DNA of 64,000 nt from Warburgia ugandensis (lineage: Eukaryota; Streptophyta; Magnoliopsida; Canellales; Canellaceae): contig CP141128.1 in NCBI GenBank assembly GCA_035236585.1, forward strand, positions 30,610,684 through 30,674,683. The letters are read 5' to 3'. Positions within the stretch are counted from its first letter, which is position 1; each line of letters opens with the position of its first letter. This document shows, one piece after another, positions 49,909 through 61,303 of this stretch. The notes beneath the pieces were generated by a model. It searched no databases. It worked only from the letters and a program-made list of their open reading frames with translations, and was not told the DNA's origin. A program made the translations under genes and the position numbers.

Positions 49909-51750
49909 TGATATATATACATAAATATTGCATAGAATATCCCTATATTTAGCAATCTTAACTCTTGATTTAGCATAAATATCACTAATTAGGGTTTCTT
50001 TTACAATTTCACAATATCAAGGAACAAAGGAGAAGAAATGGTATTCTAGTAATTTTATCGTTAAAAGAGAAAATTTAGAAATTGAGCAATATCATGGGCC
50101 CTCATATCACAAAAAATAAAGTCTGGAAGTTTAAAATGTTAAATAGGTGTAGTTATCAACTTCAAAATAGTTAGAAAACCTAAAGTGGAGACCAAATATT
50201 ATTCGTAGTAAAGAGAGTGTCATTATCAAAAGATAAGATGGCAAAAATTCCATATATAAATTTATACATTTCATTACCTTTGGAGAGCTTATAAGTGAAT
50301 ATTGAAGGTCACACATGTTAGAAATACCAAGCATGTGAAGCACTTAAAGTTCAAGGCCCACAGGAGCATATTTCACTCACATTTTCTCTTTCATCACTTC
50401 AAGAGAGGACCACCTAAAGGCAGTGCACAAATTTTCCTCAACCACATCATCACTCGCATGGGTTCCACACATTCAAGACTCCTTAGCCATGTAAATTCTT
50501 CAACAATTTTGAATTTGAATGAAAGAAGAAAGAGAAAGAGTGGATAAGGAGGAGAGAGAAGAATAGAGATAGGAGGAAGGAATCCTCCTTAACCTAAAAG
50601 TCTCATAATGCATATAAACTCCTATGTATTTTCAGTAAAAATAGAGAGAGAATGGATAGATACGAGAGATAAAAGGAAAGGAGGTGGAAAGATAAGATAA
50701 TATAAGATAGGATAAGGAGGAAGAATAGAGTTTCCTTAAGGAATCTTTCACCTCCTATAAACTTCTACATATACACATAAAAAGGACATGTTTTTTAGTG
50801 GAGGAGGTTTCCCACTTGCTTTAGTAGTACCTGAAGGAATATTCAAGGAAAAAAAAGGTAGCATTCAACCAATCCCTCTCTTTCTTTCATCTTCTCCCTT
50901 CATATATTCAAAGCTTTATTTTTATTTTAAGCATTCATCCCATCTCCCCTTCTCTTCCAATCAACACCATGCCTCCCCCCATATGCAATAACACCCCAAC
51001 AAAACCCCCCCACACTCATCATACCATCTTCTTCCTTCTTTCATAAGGCATAATTACCCACTTCTCATCTATTCATTCCCACTTCCTTCCACATCCCAAT
51101 ACATCTTAACCACCATCACACTCATATATTTTCCATGCCTCTATCTCTCATATTCCACACAACCATACTTCTTGGTAGCCCACTTCTATCTCTTTCCTTC
51201 TTAAAAATTCATAACACCAATCATTCCATCTTCATCTCCTCCTTGGTGTAATAACCCCAATTTTTGTAATTGATTAAGAAAAACCAATAAATTTTGAGTT
51301 TCAGATATTTCGGGCTAAAATATTAGGGTTATTTAAAATATACCTTTTATAAAAGTATAATCAAATCATAAGAAATGTAAAATTGAAATTAAACTTAGCA
51401 AACCCTTCAAAATGATTGTAAGCATGACAAATTCTGAATTTGGATAAGAAATTCTTAAGTTTCTTCATTTCTTGGATAAAAGGGGTAAAATAGTAATTTT
51501 ACCCAAAAATCAAAATATGAGACATCAAAATTTAGAATGTATTGAGAAATACGAATCCAATGCCACTAAGTACACTCAAATCCGAGATCATGGGAATAAA
51601 ACCCAATTTTATCAGCAGCCCACGTGAATCATGGGTCAACAAACATCAGCTGGTCTTGGGGAAGAAAAAAAATGGAGCATTGAAGACTTTCATGCCGCTC
51701 AATAATAAAAAAATAAAATATTATAATCATGAAAAAAGACCCAAAATGCC

Positions 51751-51758
51751 TATAAATA
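51751..51758 (+). promoter_or_regulatory. TATA box of S6
   Basis: TATAAATA in AATGCCTATAAATACATCC, about 505 bp from the LTR start. The element C 5' LTR has the same box on the minus strand. Confidence 0.7.
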
Positions 51759-54700
51759 CATCCCCAAAAATCCACATTAAATCCCCACGAAATTCTCTTC
51801 ACTCTCCCTGAATAATTAGATTTAGATCCCTCTCCAAAAACCCAAAATTTCCAAGAGATAGATCTCTTTTCAACTTGTTTTTCTTTTTAGATTGGAACAA
51901 GAGACCTAAAATCAATTAGGCAATCTATTCCAGATCTACTTTGATCAATTCCACTATCCAAAACTTCCCAACATATCTATTCTACAAAACCCCCAAAGAA
52001 ATTTCAAGATCCAACGGTTCAAACAACGGATATTTGCAAGAAAGGTGGATTTTAGGCCATATCTTCATCAACAAGTTATTTTTTTAAATTGGGCATATAA
52101 CCGAGGTTTTCTCTCCAATCAGGTAGGTAAAAATCCTTTTCATAGATGTTTAGTACTGTTTTATGTAATTTTCATTTTACTGTAATTTATTTTGGTAATA
52201 AAAAGGTAAAAATAAAGTAAACAATAGAACCCTTAATTATGGATGATAGAGTGCTCAGATGAAAAATCTAACTGCACCAATCGATCCAGAAGGGTCCAAA
52301 ACCCCTAGGGTAGAATTTTCACAAAAATCAGAGACGTTTTTGGCCCTCAATTGAAAGAGGATTGATTGGACGGTCTAGAATGGACTGTCCGATCTCCGGA
52401 TCAAATGGCGCCCAAGACGCACACGAGACGCACCATCAGAATGGTGCATGGAGTATCATTCCAAGCGACACGATGGCGTGTCCGTCAAATCCACGAGCGG
52501 ACGCGCCATACGAAAAACCCGTTCGCGGGCGCGCGGACGACGGGCGTTCCACTCATCTCATCTGCGTGTGTGGATGTCTCTCAAGGGCGCTTCATCCATT
52601 CATCTGAGAGGACGCACCCAACGACCCACCTGGTTCGTTCTGCCCTACTAATTTGGGCCATCCGTTACTTGGGCCCAGATCAAATCCAGGCCCTAGGAAG
52701 GACTGTGAACTTCCAGCTTCAATTCCGGAATCATCTGAACTCCAAATTGAGATCGGAAAGAAGCTATGGAAAGCTTGAAAACTCTATTTTCTTATGAAAT
52801 GATAAAATAGACATGTTATTCAATAAAAACTTTCTGTATTAAAGAAATAAGTTTCCAATTACCTAGATCTTCAAGATCTGAGATGATCAGATCTTAAAAA
52901 CATGTTTTAATAATGATATACTATTGAAATAAAGAGAGATCTATGGTTTAATTGGATATATATGAGATATATTAAGGGATCTACCCATTATGGTAAAAAA
53001 ATCCTAAAAATACAAAGGGACCCACTTGATCAATAAGATCGAGTGTGATCAAACCCTTGGGATGGAAAGAATAAATGTTGATATGATGAAATCCAAGAAA
53101 ATCATGAATGAATTATGAAAAAAATAGATCAATATGATCTTTTGACCTTAATAGAGAAAATTCCCTAAATATAACTAAAATACTTAATCAAAGGAAAAGA
53201 TCTAAGATCAAATGGTTGGATTATAAGTAAAGGTTTCTAAAAATGTTAATGTAATTAGTTCATAGAATTTTAAATATGATTATGTTATAAAGCATGCTAG
53301 TATAACATTTAGACTTTAGCATGATATGTGATTTTATTGTTATCAAAAGGTGTTAGATTTAATTTAAGTACCTTGCCTCATTATCATTAAATGTTAAATT
53401 AGGTAGTTTTATGCTTTGAATTTATAATTGATTTATGGTTAAATGTTATTAGTAGATTTACTTGTTATGAGATAAAGAGCATAAAACATCAAAAATGTAT
53501 TCTAATGAGAAAGTAGAGTTTCTTGACACAAATAAGAATGGAGTACTTTGGACTTAATTAGTAAGGGCTATAGTTAGTAGGACAATATAAGGATTATCAA
53601 ATCCTTGGCCCAAATTAGGAAAAGAATAATAAACCCCATGAATGACATTATAAATATTCATGAACTTAATTAAAATCCATTAGAAAGAGTACTTAGGGTA
53701 GACATGCTTATAAGAACCTTATGAAAGGTTGAGCTATGCTCATTCTAGTGAATGCTGAACATAGTGGTTAAGGGGGTTATCTAATAGAGCCTCGCTCTTC
53801 CCCTACCTTTTGTTAACGTTTGTGAGGTCTAAATGCCTCCTTACATGAGGATTGAAGTAACCACTTTGTGTTCACCCATTTAGCTAGTAAGCCTTAGCCA
53901 ATTGGAAATAAGAGGAGCAGTCTAGATTTAGGCTTGAATAAGCTACTTTCAACCAGCACATTAACTGGTTGAATGATAATAATAAGAGCATAAAAGGTTA
54001 GTAAATTACCTAACCCTAAAAACAATAAGTAGCATAAGGATTATCAAACAAGATCCATTAGATCTTGGATGATCAAGAACAATAAGAATAAGAACACTAT
54101 ATTGTACTTAGTATGCATGTTTATTAGTATACTTGTTATAGTTCATTAGATTAGATAATCCAAACCCATGATCAAAGATGATACAAGGAAGAGAGCTAGG
54201 GTCATCCTCTTTAGGGACGATCAAATAACTGAACTTGGATCAAAGAAGAACTAGATGATAGAAGATCTAGGACCTTGATCTTTATCAACATATGTAGATT
54301 GTCAATCAAAGGATCTATGAAAGATCAAGATCAAGGAGATGGACATACAAAGACTTAGAGATAGAAAAATACTTAGATATGAATGATCTAAAGATCATTC
54401 TAAACATCAGATCTAGTGATGAATAGGATTGTTCATAATTTATATATTGACAATATGTATGGATGTACAGATTACATACATCAGTTAGGATCATGGAAGA
54501 TTGGGGAAGAGAGATCAATCCTTAAAGGTAGGAGGATTTGATGAATGCATTTACATGAGATATACATGATTGTACTCATGATCTTATGTTGACAAGAGTA
54601 ATGATAATACTTGTACTAAATCTCTTGAAAACCTTATGATCCAACCAAACACATATAAGATGGTGAAGGACTAAACTATAAGTGAATAGGGAACTAGAAA

Positions 54701-55395
54701 ATATTTCAGCCCTAAGTAAATAGACATATGGTCTGATATATATGAAATCTATTTTACATACAAGCTTAGAGGCTTGTGAGTTTGTTTTAATAGGCATAAG
54801 CCTAGGGGAATGCTATTGCTAGAGGAGTTATGAGGGTTTGGCCACCCACTCCATGAAATTTGATGATATGATGATACCTTACCCAATGAGAGGCTAAAAG
54901 TTGGGGTGGCAATTATGGGAAGGCCACCACTGTGAAAGTCTTGCCCCCCCATACAGGCAGTGACATAATATTTTCCACCGTAGTATCAGTGGTGAACAAG
55001 GCAGTTATCCGAGCGCGCTAGTACATATCAGACTGCAGCATAGCAGCATTTCTGATTATTTTATACTATGATGCATATGAGAATAGGCATAGTGAAATGC
55101 CTTATGTTATAGCATAATGAAATGCTAGGTAATTGTATATTACCATTATTTCCCAAGAAGGGAAATTCCAAGTATAAGATTAGCTGTAATACTCAATTCT
55201 CAAAATGAAGAGAATTGATCAGCTTAGTTGGGAATGATATTTGACTATTTTCACGAATTTAACTGGTTTACCCATGAAGGGTATGTATGTATATAGATAT
55301 ACATAACTTACAAAGTAAAGAGTATGTTTAAGGATAATGAGATTATGAAGTATTGGAATCACCTTGTCAATTATTATGTTTCTTGAATCCCCTAC

Positions 55396-55438
55396 CAAGC
55401 ATTGCTTGCTGAGATATTGTACTTGTTGTAATATCTCA
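55396..55438 (+). other. Twin hairpin in S6
   Basis: CAAGC (55396-55400) pairs with GCTTG (55404-55408), and TGAGATATT (55410-55418) with AATATCTCA (55430-55438). Confidence 0.85.
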
Positions 55439-56814
55439 GATCGAGGGAAGGAGAGTTAGGAGCTAAAGACTATAGAAGACTTGAAGAGAATAATCTTCAA
55501 GGTATACCCTTGAAGACATGTATTTTTCTTTGTTGAGAGTTTTATTGTATGGTGAGCTTGAGTTTTGGATTATGTAATTTGGACAAGTATTGTACTAGAT
55601 TTGGCTGTACTATGAACCATTGGATGGATCCTGGAGTTTAATAAAAGTATAGTCCTTCAATGTAATTTTATTTTGTACACAAATTGTACTTATGTTATGT
55701 ATGAAGTGGTGACTTGGGTTTTCAAAACAAGTTCTAAAGAAAAGAATTTTTGCTGCTTTGTTTTGCGAAAAATTTTTACACTCTTAAGGGCCCTGCCTTT
55801 CAAAATACTTTACAAATCATGTTTCAAAAACCCGGGTTGTCACACTTGGTTTGTTGAGTGTTTCTCCTTAAAGAAAAGTGGCTAGTAAGTTAATGATCTA
55901 TAGCTTGGTTGAGTGACACAACAAAAGCTAAGTCATTATGTGATGGAAGAAAGCAAGGTGGTAGCACTGGTTGGAAGAGTTTCTAAAGTAGTCTTATTGA
56001 GTGACACGACAAGAAAATCAGTGAAATCAATTCCATTCCAAAGGAATTTCTGTGCTTTGTTTTTATGTTTTATTCATGCAAACATTTCCATTCATACTGA
56101 AACAAAGTGTGATTTTCTTCTTTAGTTAGTAAGTTGTTTACTTTTCTTTCCTTTAGCCTTAACAAAGTTAAGATTAATTTTAAAGTAACTTAATAATCGC
56201 CTTAGTCATAATAATAAGATTAGAATAATGTTTAATATGCTAGGCTAAATTTTCATACTAGGGTTGGTATGAAGCCATATTACATTTAAGGACATTCACT
56301 TAGGGTATCTTAGTTAAAAGTGTGCTTCATTATCAATTAAGGAAATAGCAAATTGACTTAGATATTTAGTTTCTTAGGTTTTATCATGTATCCTATAGTT
56401 TAGAAACTAAATATGATATGTTAATTAATTGGTTTGGAGAATTTTAGGAAATTTGTGCCCTATGAAGACAAGTTGTACTAAAAATAAATAAACTAAATTA
56501 AGCAAAATCTTAAAAATTGAGAAAGCATAAACTTTAGGACTTTTTAATAGAAAAACCTAAGTTAATTGAAATTGATATGTTTAAATTGAATATGGTAGAT
56601 TCTAAACCCTAGACTTTAATTAATTGGTTAATTTTACATCTCTTTAGTATTTAAGTTTAATTGCTTATTTATTTCTTAATTCATTAGCTAGGTTAAGTTA
56701 ATTTGATTCGATTTTAATTAAAATTCCAAATTTGTGTCCTCGTGGGATCCACCCATACTTGCAAGATTATATACTTCAAAAGATCTATGTGATTGCAATT
56801 ATAATTAGCACACA

Positions 56815-56959
56815 TTAAATTTTTAACGCCATTGTCGGGGACACGCAACTATTTTTAGTTGACTTGTAGGTTAAAAACTTTATAGCTAGTCATAGATTTT
56901 AGGGCTGCATTTATTTTAGTTGTGTTTGCATATTCTCTTTATTTCCTATGAATTTTTGG
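56815..56959 (+). other. Start of element E interior with Asp-type primer site
   Basis: TAACGCCATTGTCGGGGACA at 56824-56843 closely resembles the TGGCGCCGTTGCCGGGGA primer site (Asp tRNA) of Athila-type elements. The short interior that follows is cut off by the LINE. Confidence 0.75.
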
Positions 56960-58324
56960 TCATCATCATTATCGTTGTCATCATCATCATCAAGACCTTA
57001 TCTAGATTAGGGGTTGACAATGAGAATCTTGTTCCTCCATTCCCCTTTATTAAGTATCATGGCTTCATTTAGTCCTAATGTTTTTAAATCTTTTATGTCC
57101 ATTTCTATCCACGTTCTTTTGGGCCTTCCCCTTGCCCTTTTAGAACCTTCAACATGGATCACCCCTCTCCTTCTAACTGGTACTGCTTTTAGTCTCTATT
57201 GGACATGTCCATGCCATTTAAGTCTAATCTCCCTCATTTGCTAATTATTGGTGCTACTTCTAAGTTTCCTCTAATGGTTTCATTGTTAATTCTATCCTTT
57301 CTTATCTTGCCACCCATCTATCTCAACATCCTCATTTTAGTGAGATCAAGTATGGAATTTTGTTTACTCACTTGAAATCGAGTATCCGTTTCCCTCCTTT
57401 TCTTGCTAGGATTGGAAATCCTGTATTGTACATATCCATGCGATCAAGTCCTTAGGTTTTTGAAATAGTGTCATGTTGCTCATTCCATGTACATGTTGTT
57501 CATTAACTACCCAACACCTTGATCCATAGAGCATGGCCTGACTTATGGCCATCTTATAGAAATTTTCTTTTATTTTGAGTGGCACCTTTTGATCACACAA
57601 TACTTCAGAGGTGCATCTTCATTTGTTCCAACCCATTTGGATTCTTTTTGTAACCTCCCTCTCAATATCTCCACTATCATGAATAGTCTATCTTAAGTAC
57701 CAAAAGTTGTCTTTTACAAGGACTTCATGGTTATCAATCTTTGTTGGTCCTCCACTTTCAGTCCTCTCCATGATAAAATTGCATTCCATATACTCTTTCT
57801 TAGTTCGGTTGATTTTAAATCCTTTAGGTTCTATTGCTTCTCTCCATAACTATAGCTTTGTGTTTATGTCCTCCATTGTCTCATCATCAACTAAAATTAT
57901 ATCATCCATAAATAGCATGTAGCATGGATCTCCTCATGCAGAAGTTATTTTAACTCATCCAAAGCCAATGTGAGAAGGTATGGGCTCAATACCAATCCTT
58001 AGTGCAATCCTATAGTGATAGAAAATCACTGTTTTCTCCATTAGTGGTCATAAAATTTGTCACTACTCCCTTATATATATATATATATATATATATAATT
58101 ATGTCTATATACCCCAGTGAAACTCTTTTCTTGCTCAATACCCTCCATATTAACTCTCTAGAGACTCTATCATAAGCTTTCTCTAAGTCAATAAAGACCA
58201 TGTGGAGGTCCTTCCCCCACTCCCTATATTTCTCTATTAATTGTCTTAGTAAGAAAATAACTTCCAAGGTAGACCTCCCAGGAATTACACCAAAATGGTT
58301 CTTTGATACATTTGTCTCATGTTG
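56960..58324 (-). pseudogene. RTE-like LINE, 5'-truncated, minus strand
   Basis: A non-LTR retrotransposon reverse transcriptase. From 58322 downward the reading starts inside the RT (NHFGVIPGRST, LLRQLIEKYREWGKDLHMV, FIDLEKAYDRV), continues with a GLVLSPYLLTLALDEL-like stretch and the catalytic FMDDIILVDDE (about 57925-57880), then a thumb/C-terminal region (LKIKENFYKMAISQAMLYG, frame 57600-57406) and RLDLNGMDM near 57240. The 3' end is a GATGATGATGA-type simple repeat (56960-56991), typical of RTE elements, with no poly(A). The N-terminal endonuclease is missing. Several in-frame stops and frame changes (for example just after IGLH near 58010) show it is dead. A TA microsatellite has expanded in frame. 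No target duplication was recognised. Confidence 0.85.
58072..58097. repeat. (TA)n microsatellite inside the LINE
   Basis: About 13 TA units, encoding an Ile-Tyr run in the still-open RT frame 58267-58010. Confidence 0.95.
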
Positions 58325-58328
58325 TAGC

Positions 58329-59047
58329 TATAACAACCTCTAATTTTACATTAATTTTTAGGTAATTATAACATATTTTAATTGAAATAAAAATTAGAAA
58401 GTGAATTGCATGGAATTTGAATTTCAAGGAAGTGACCCCCTTGAAAACTCAAAATTTGGATTTGAAACTATCAAAAATGAAAAGTACACATTAAGACAAT
58501 TCCAATGACACTAATTTTGCATGAAACACAAATCGAGGTGTAAAAACCCCAAATTTTCACTAATTTAGGGTGTCCAAATTGATAACAAAATCCCATCTTG
58601 GTTTAGTTCTAACATGGCAAACAACTTGAGATGTGTAGAGCTGGTTTGACTCTCATCATCTAGCTATCCCATGTTAGGTGGCTACCCAAAATAGGTAAAG
58701 ATGGTTTATGCCAAAGAAAAAAAATAAAATAAAAATACAAATAAATAAAATAAAATAAAAACTGGTGTCTCACCCCTCTTGCTTGGATTTCCCCCTCTCA
58801 CCGATGACCCTCCCTCTAACACTCTAATTAGGTGTAGTTCCTGAGCAAGCCCCCTATCCATCTAGTCTCCTACTAGCTCCACCTCCACCTCTACTTAGAT
58901 TATAGCCACTGTCAGCCCTCCTCTCCCTGCCATTTTTAGGTAACCCACTCAGGTTCCCCACACGGTGTAGTGATGGAGTTGCCCCTAGGCAAGACCACCA
59001 TCCCTCCCTATCCTCTCCCCTTCAATTTTCTCTTGGGTCTGGCCCCA
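58329..59047 (+). repeat. Plus-strand Tekay-type LTR fragment
   Basis: Starts TATAACAACCTC, close to the TGTAATAACCCC starts of LARD-1, element C and S6 LTRs. It contains an A-rich run (58712-58760) followed by a C-rich stretch and is then interrupted by element F. No coding sequence seen. The assignment rests on a short match at the start. Confidence 0.45.
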
Positions 59048-59490
59048 TGTTAAGTGTTTAATTTTGACCAAAAGACCCCTAGTTTAGCATTTCATTAGAC
59101 CATCCAATTCATCAATTTGATGATTTTTAGATAAAATATGAAATTTCACTCAAATTGACCATCCAACTATAAATTATCAAAATTAACTATCAGATAATTA
59201 TCTGAACTAATTAGATGCTTAATGTTTGGTTGATGACTCTAATCTAATCTTTTATTTTGTAGATCAAATAGATCATGGATTGGATGGTTCAGATTGAATT
59301 TCAATGGTACAGATCATCCTAAAGGATATTGATGGACCAGATCAATCATAAGGCAAGATGGGATAGTTTCCTAAAATTTGAGGAAAATAAGATCATGGAT
59401 AGAATTTGGAATGAAGAGGAGTTTCCTAGTAGGAGACTAACTCTTAAAGGATAAGAAAAGCGAGGAAAATGAGATAAGAAAGGGTGGAAA

Positions 59491-59501
59491 TTTTTATAAA
59501 G
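59491..59501 (+). promoter_or_regulatory. TATA box of element F LTR
   Basis: TTTTTATAAAG just upstream of the C+T-rich leader. Probable LTR promoter. Confidence 0.55.
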
Positions 59502-60552
59502 AGGAAACAGTGGGAGTCTTAAGGAGTTTTAGTTTTTGGTTTGTCTTCCTTTGCTCGCCTCTATCTCTTCTTCGTTTTCTATCCTTCCCCATTGGTTAGT
59601 TTTTGTGTTTCTTTTGTTTCTAATTTGTTACCGTATTTTACCACACAGCCCTTCCTTTGTTCAGGCGCCTCCAGCCCAATCTAGCACCATCATCTATCTC
59701 TGCTCAATCCAGTCCCACGCACCACTTTTTTCATTTCACCCTTCTTTCCTGGCTCCCCTTCTCTATCTCTCTCCATTCTTCCATTGTGTAAATGTCACCT
59801 CTCTGCTTCGCTATCACCAGCCCAACACTCATCACACAAGCCCCCTTGTCATTCTATCCCCGTCGTTGCCACCGCACCCATCTCTCTCTTCGCTCTTTTC
59901 ATCTTCCTACTTCAAGCATCACCTATTCCTCACATCCCCTATCTCCTACCCGCTCTCTGCTTTGCTCACATCACCAAAGCCCAACGCCACCCCGTTTACC
60001 CTCTTCAGTCATGCGCATCCCACCTTCCTCTTCCTCCATTTGTTTGACTTGCATCAATGCACTAGCACTACCCCATCACTGATCAATGCAGTGCTGGAGA
60101 TCAAACCCCCCTTTCCTCAGCTATCGCCCAGTCTACACCCATAATTCATGTTCACCGTTGCCTTCCCTGGCCTTTGTTAGTTGACTCCATCATCTCATTT
60201 GTTTAGTTGGGCTATCCACCTGATCCCATCACCAGTCCAAGTAGCATAGCACCAAATGCTTAGATCTCCTCCGATGGCCAACCTTTTCTTTGCTTTGGCT
60301 TCTAGCTCCAAACCCAGACAACGGCCCAATTGGCCCCTGCTTCCATTGCCATCTGTTGCCTTCCACCTGATGGTACGAGTGACCTAAGCTCTACTGCACA
60401 GAATTCCCATCACTTACATTTCGTTGTGCCTTCACATGTCTATACCTTCATCTTCTTTGGCAACTCATCTTCCCTATTCAAATTTTTTGGTTTACGAGAA
60501 ATTTAAGGAACTTTTAGGAAAAATTCAATTGTTGCTTTGAATAGAATAATTT

Positions 60553-60696
60553 TTATTACATTTTAGTCTTGTTACTATTCTTATTTGTATTCTTGGTTAT
60601 CCCTATTCTATTATCTATGTTCTGTTATTACATTTTAGTCTTGTTACTATTCTTATTTGTATTCTTGGTTATCCCTATTCTATTATCTATGTTCTG
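60553..60696. repeat. Perfect 72 bp tandem duplication
   Basis: 60553-60624 and 60625-60696 appear identical base for base, inside the element F LTR. Confidence 0.95.
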
Positions 60697-61303
60697 CTTA
60701 TTCTCTGATTAATCCAGGAATTGTTTTATCTATCCATGTTTAACTGAATCAATAGTTTTGCTTTAATTTTAGGATATCTTCAATTTCTCATCTGTTTCAA
60801 TTCTGATTTTCAATTAACTTATAGATTTGGGCTGTAGGAAATTTTAAAGCATTTTTATCATTCCTGATCTTCAATCTGAGAATCAAAAATCAAATCTAAG
60901 CTGTTAATATCCAAATTTCTGATCTAGCCAGATCTCTTAGAATTTTTGGAATATGATCCATCCATGTGATCATTACTCAAAAACACCAGAAACATGTTGA
61001 TGAAGGCGGATCACAATTTAAGATATTAGATTTGTAGAAATTGATGATAAGCAGTCTAAGGAAGTGAAATTTTTGTGCTTCTTTAGTTAAATTTCTATAT
61101 TTTTGGATGAGACCTTTGTAATTTTATTGATTATACACATATAAAGTCTGATTGCACTTTTTGTTAATTTTTGTCATTTAATTTTAATTTTTGAATAATT
61201 AAATTTTATTAAAACTCTAATTTTTTAAAGCAAGTCCTTGTGGGATTGACCCGTACTTCCACACACTACTCTATAGTAGCCCATGCACTTGTAGAAAACA
61301 CAA

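Larger units (their letters stand above)
51247..55844 (+). mobile_element. Solo LTR S6 (4,598 bp), element C family
   Basis: Ends TGTAATAACCCC and GGGTTGTCACA, with a perfect CTTGG target duplication (51242-51246, 55845-55849). Similar along its length to the 5' LTR of C but in plus orientation. TATA box TATAAATA at 51751-51758, CpG block at about 52370-52640, GC block at about 54815-55025, twin hairpin at 55396-55438. No interior is present. Confidence 0.92.
49909..56814 (+). mobile_element. Athila-like LTR of element E, split by S6
   Basis: The parts 49909-51246 and 55850-56814 total about 2.3 kb, the same size as the other two Athila-like LTRs. It starts TGATATATATAC where similarity to B's LTR stops, has a C+T-rich tract (about 50870-51240) in the expected place, and ends GCACACA ten bases before an Asp-type primer site, with the GTGGGATCCACCC phrase also seen at 61231-61252. 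The start is inferred, not proved. Confidence 0.65.
59048..61303 (+). repeat. 5' LTR of element F (about 2.26 kb)
   Basis: Starts TGTTAAGTG; the end lies in the AAAACACAATAA stretch (61297-61308), just before the primer site. It matches solo LTR S2 in reverse. TATA-like TTTTTATAAAG at about 59491-59501 is followed by a C+T-rich tract (59520-60130). Confidence 0.8.

Noticed and set aside
52366-52797. 143-codon frame
   Set aside because: Sits in the CpG block of solo LTR S6. Neighbouring frames are also open, and there is no domain.
59536-60144. 202-codon frame as a secreted or membrane protein
   Set aside because: The apparent hydrophobic start comes from a C+T-rich LTR leader; composition is low complexity and two further frames overlap it.
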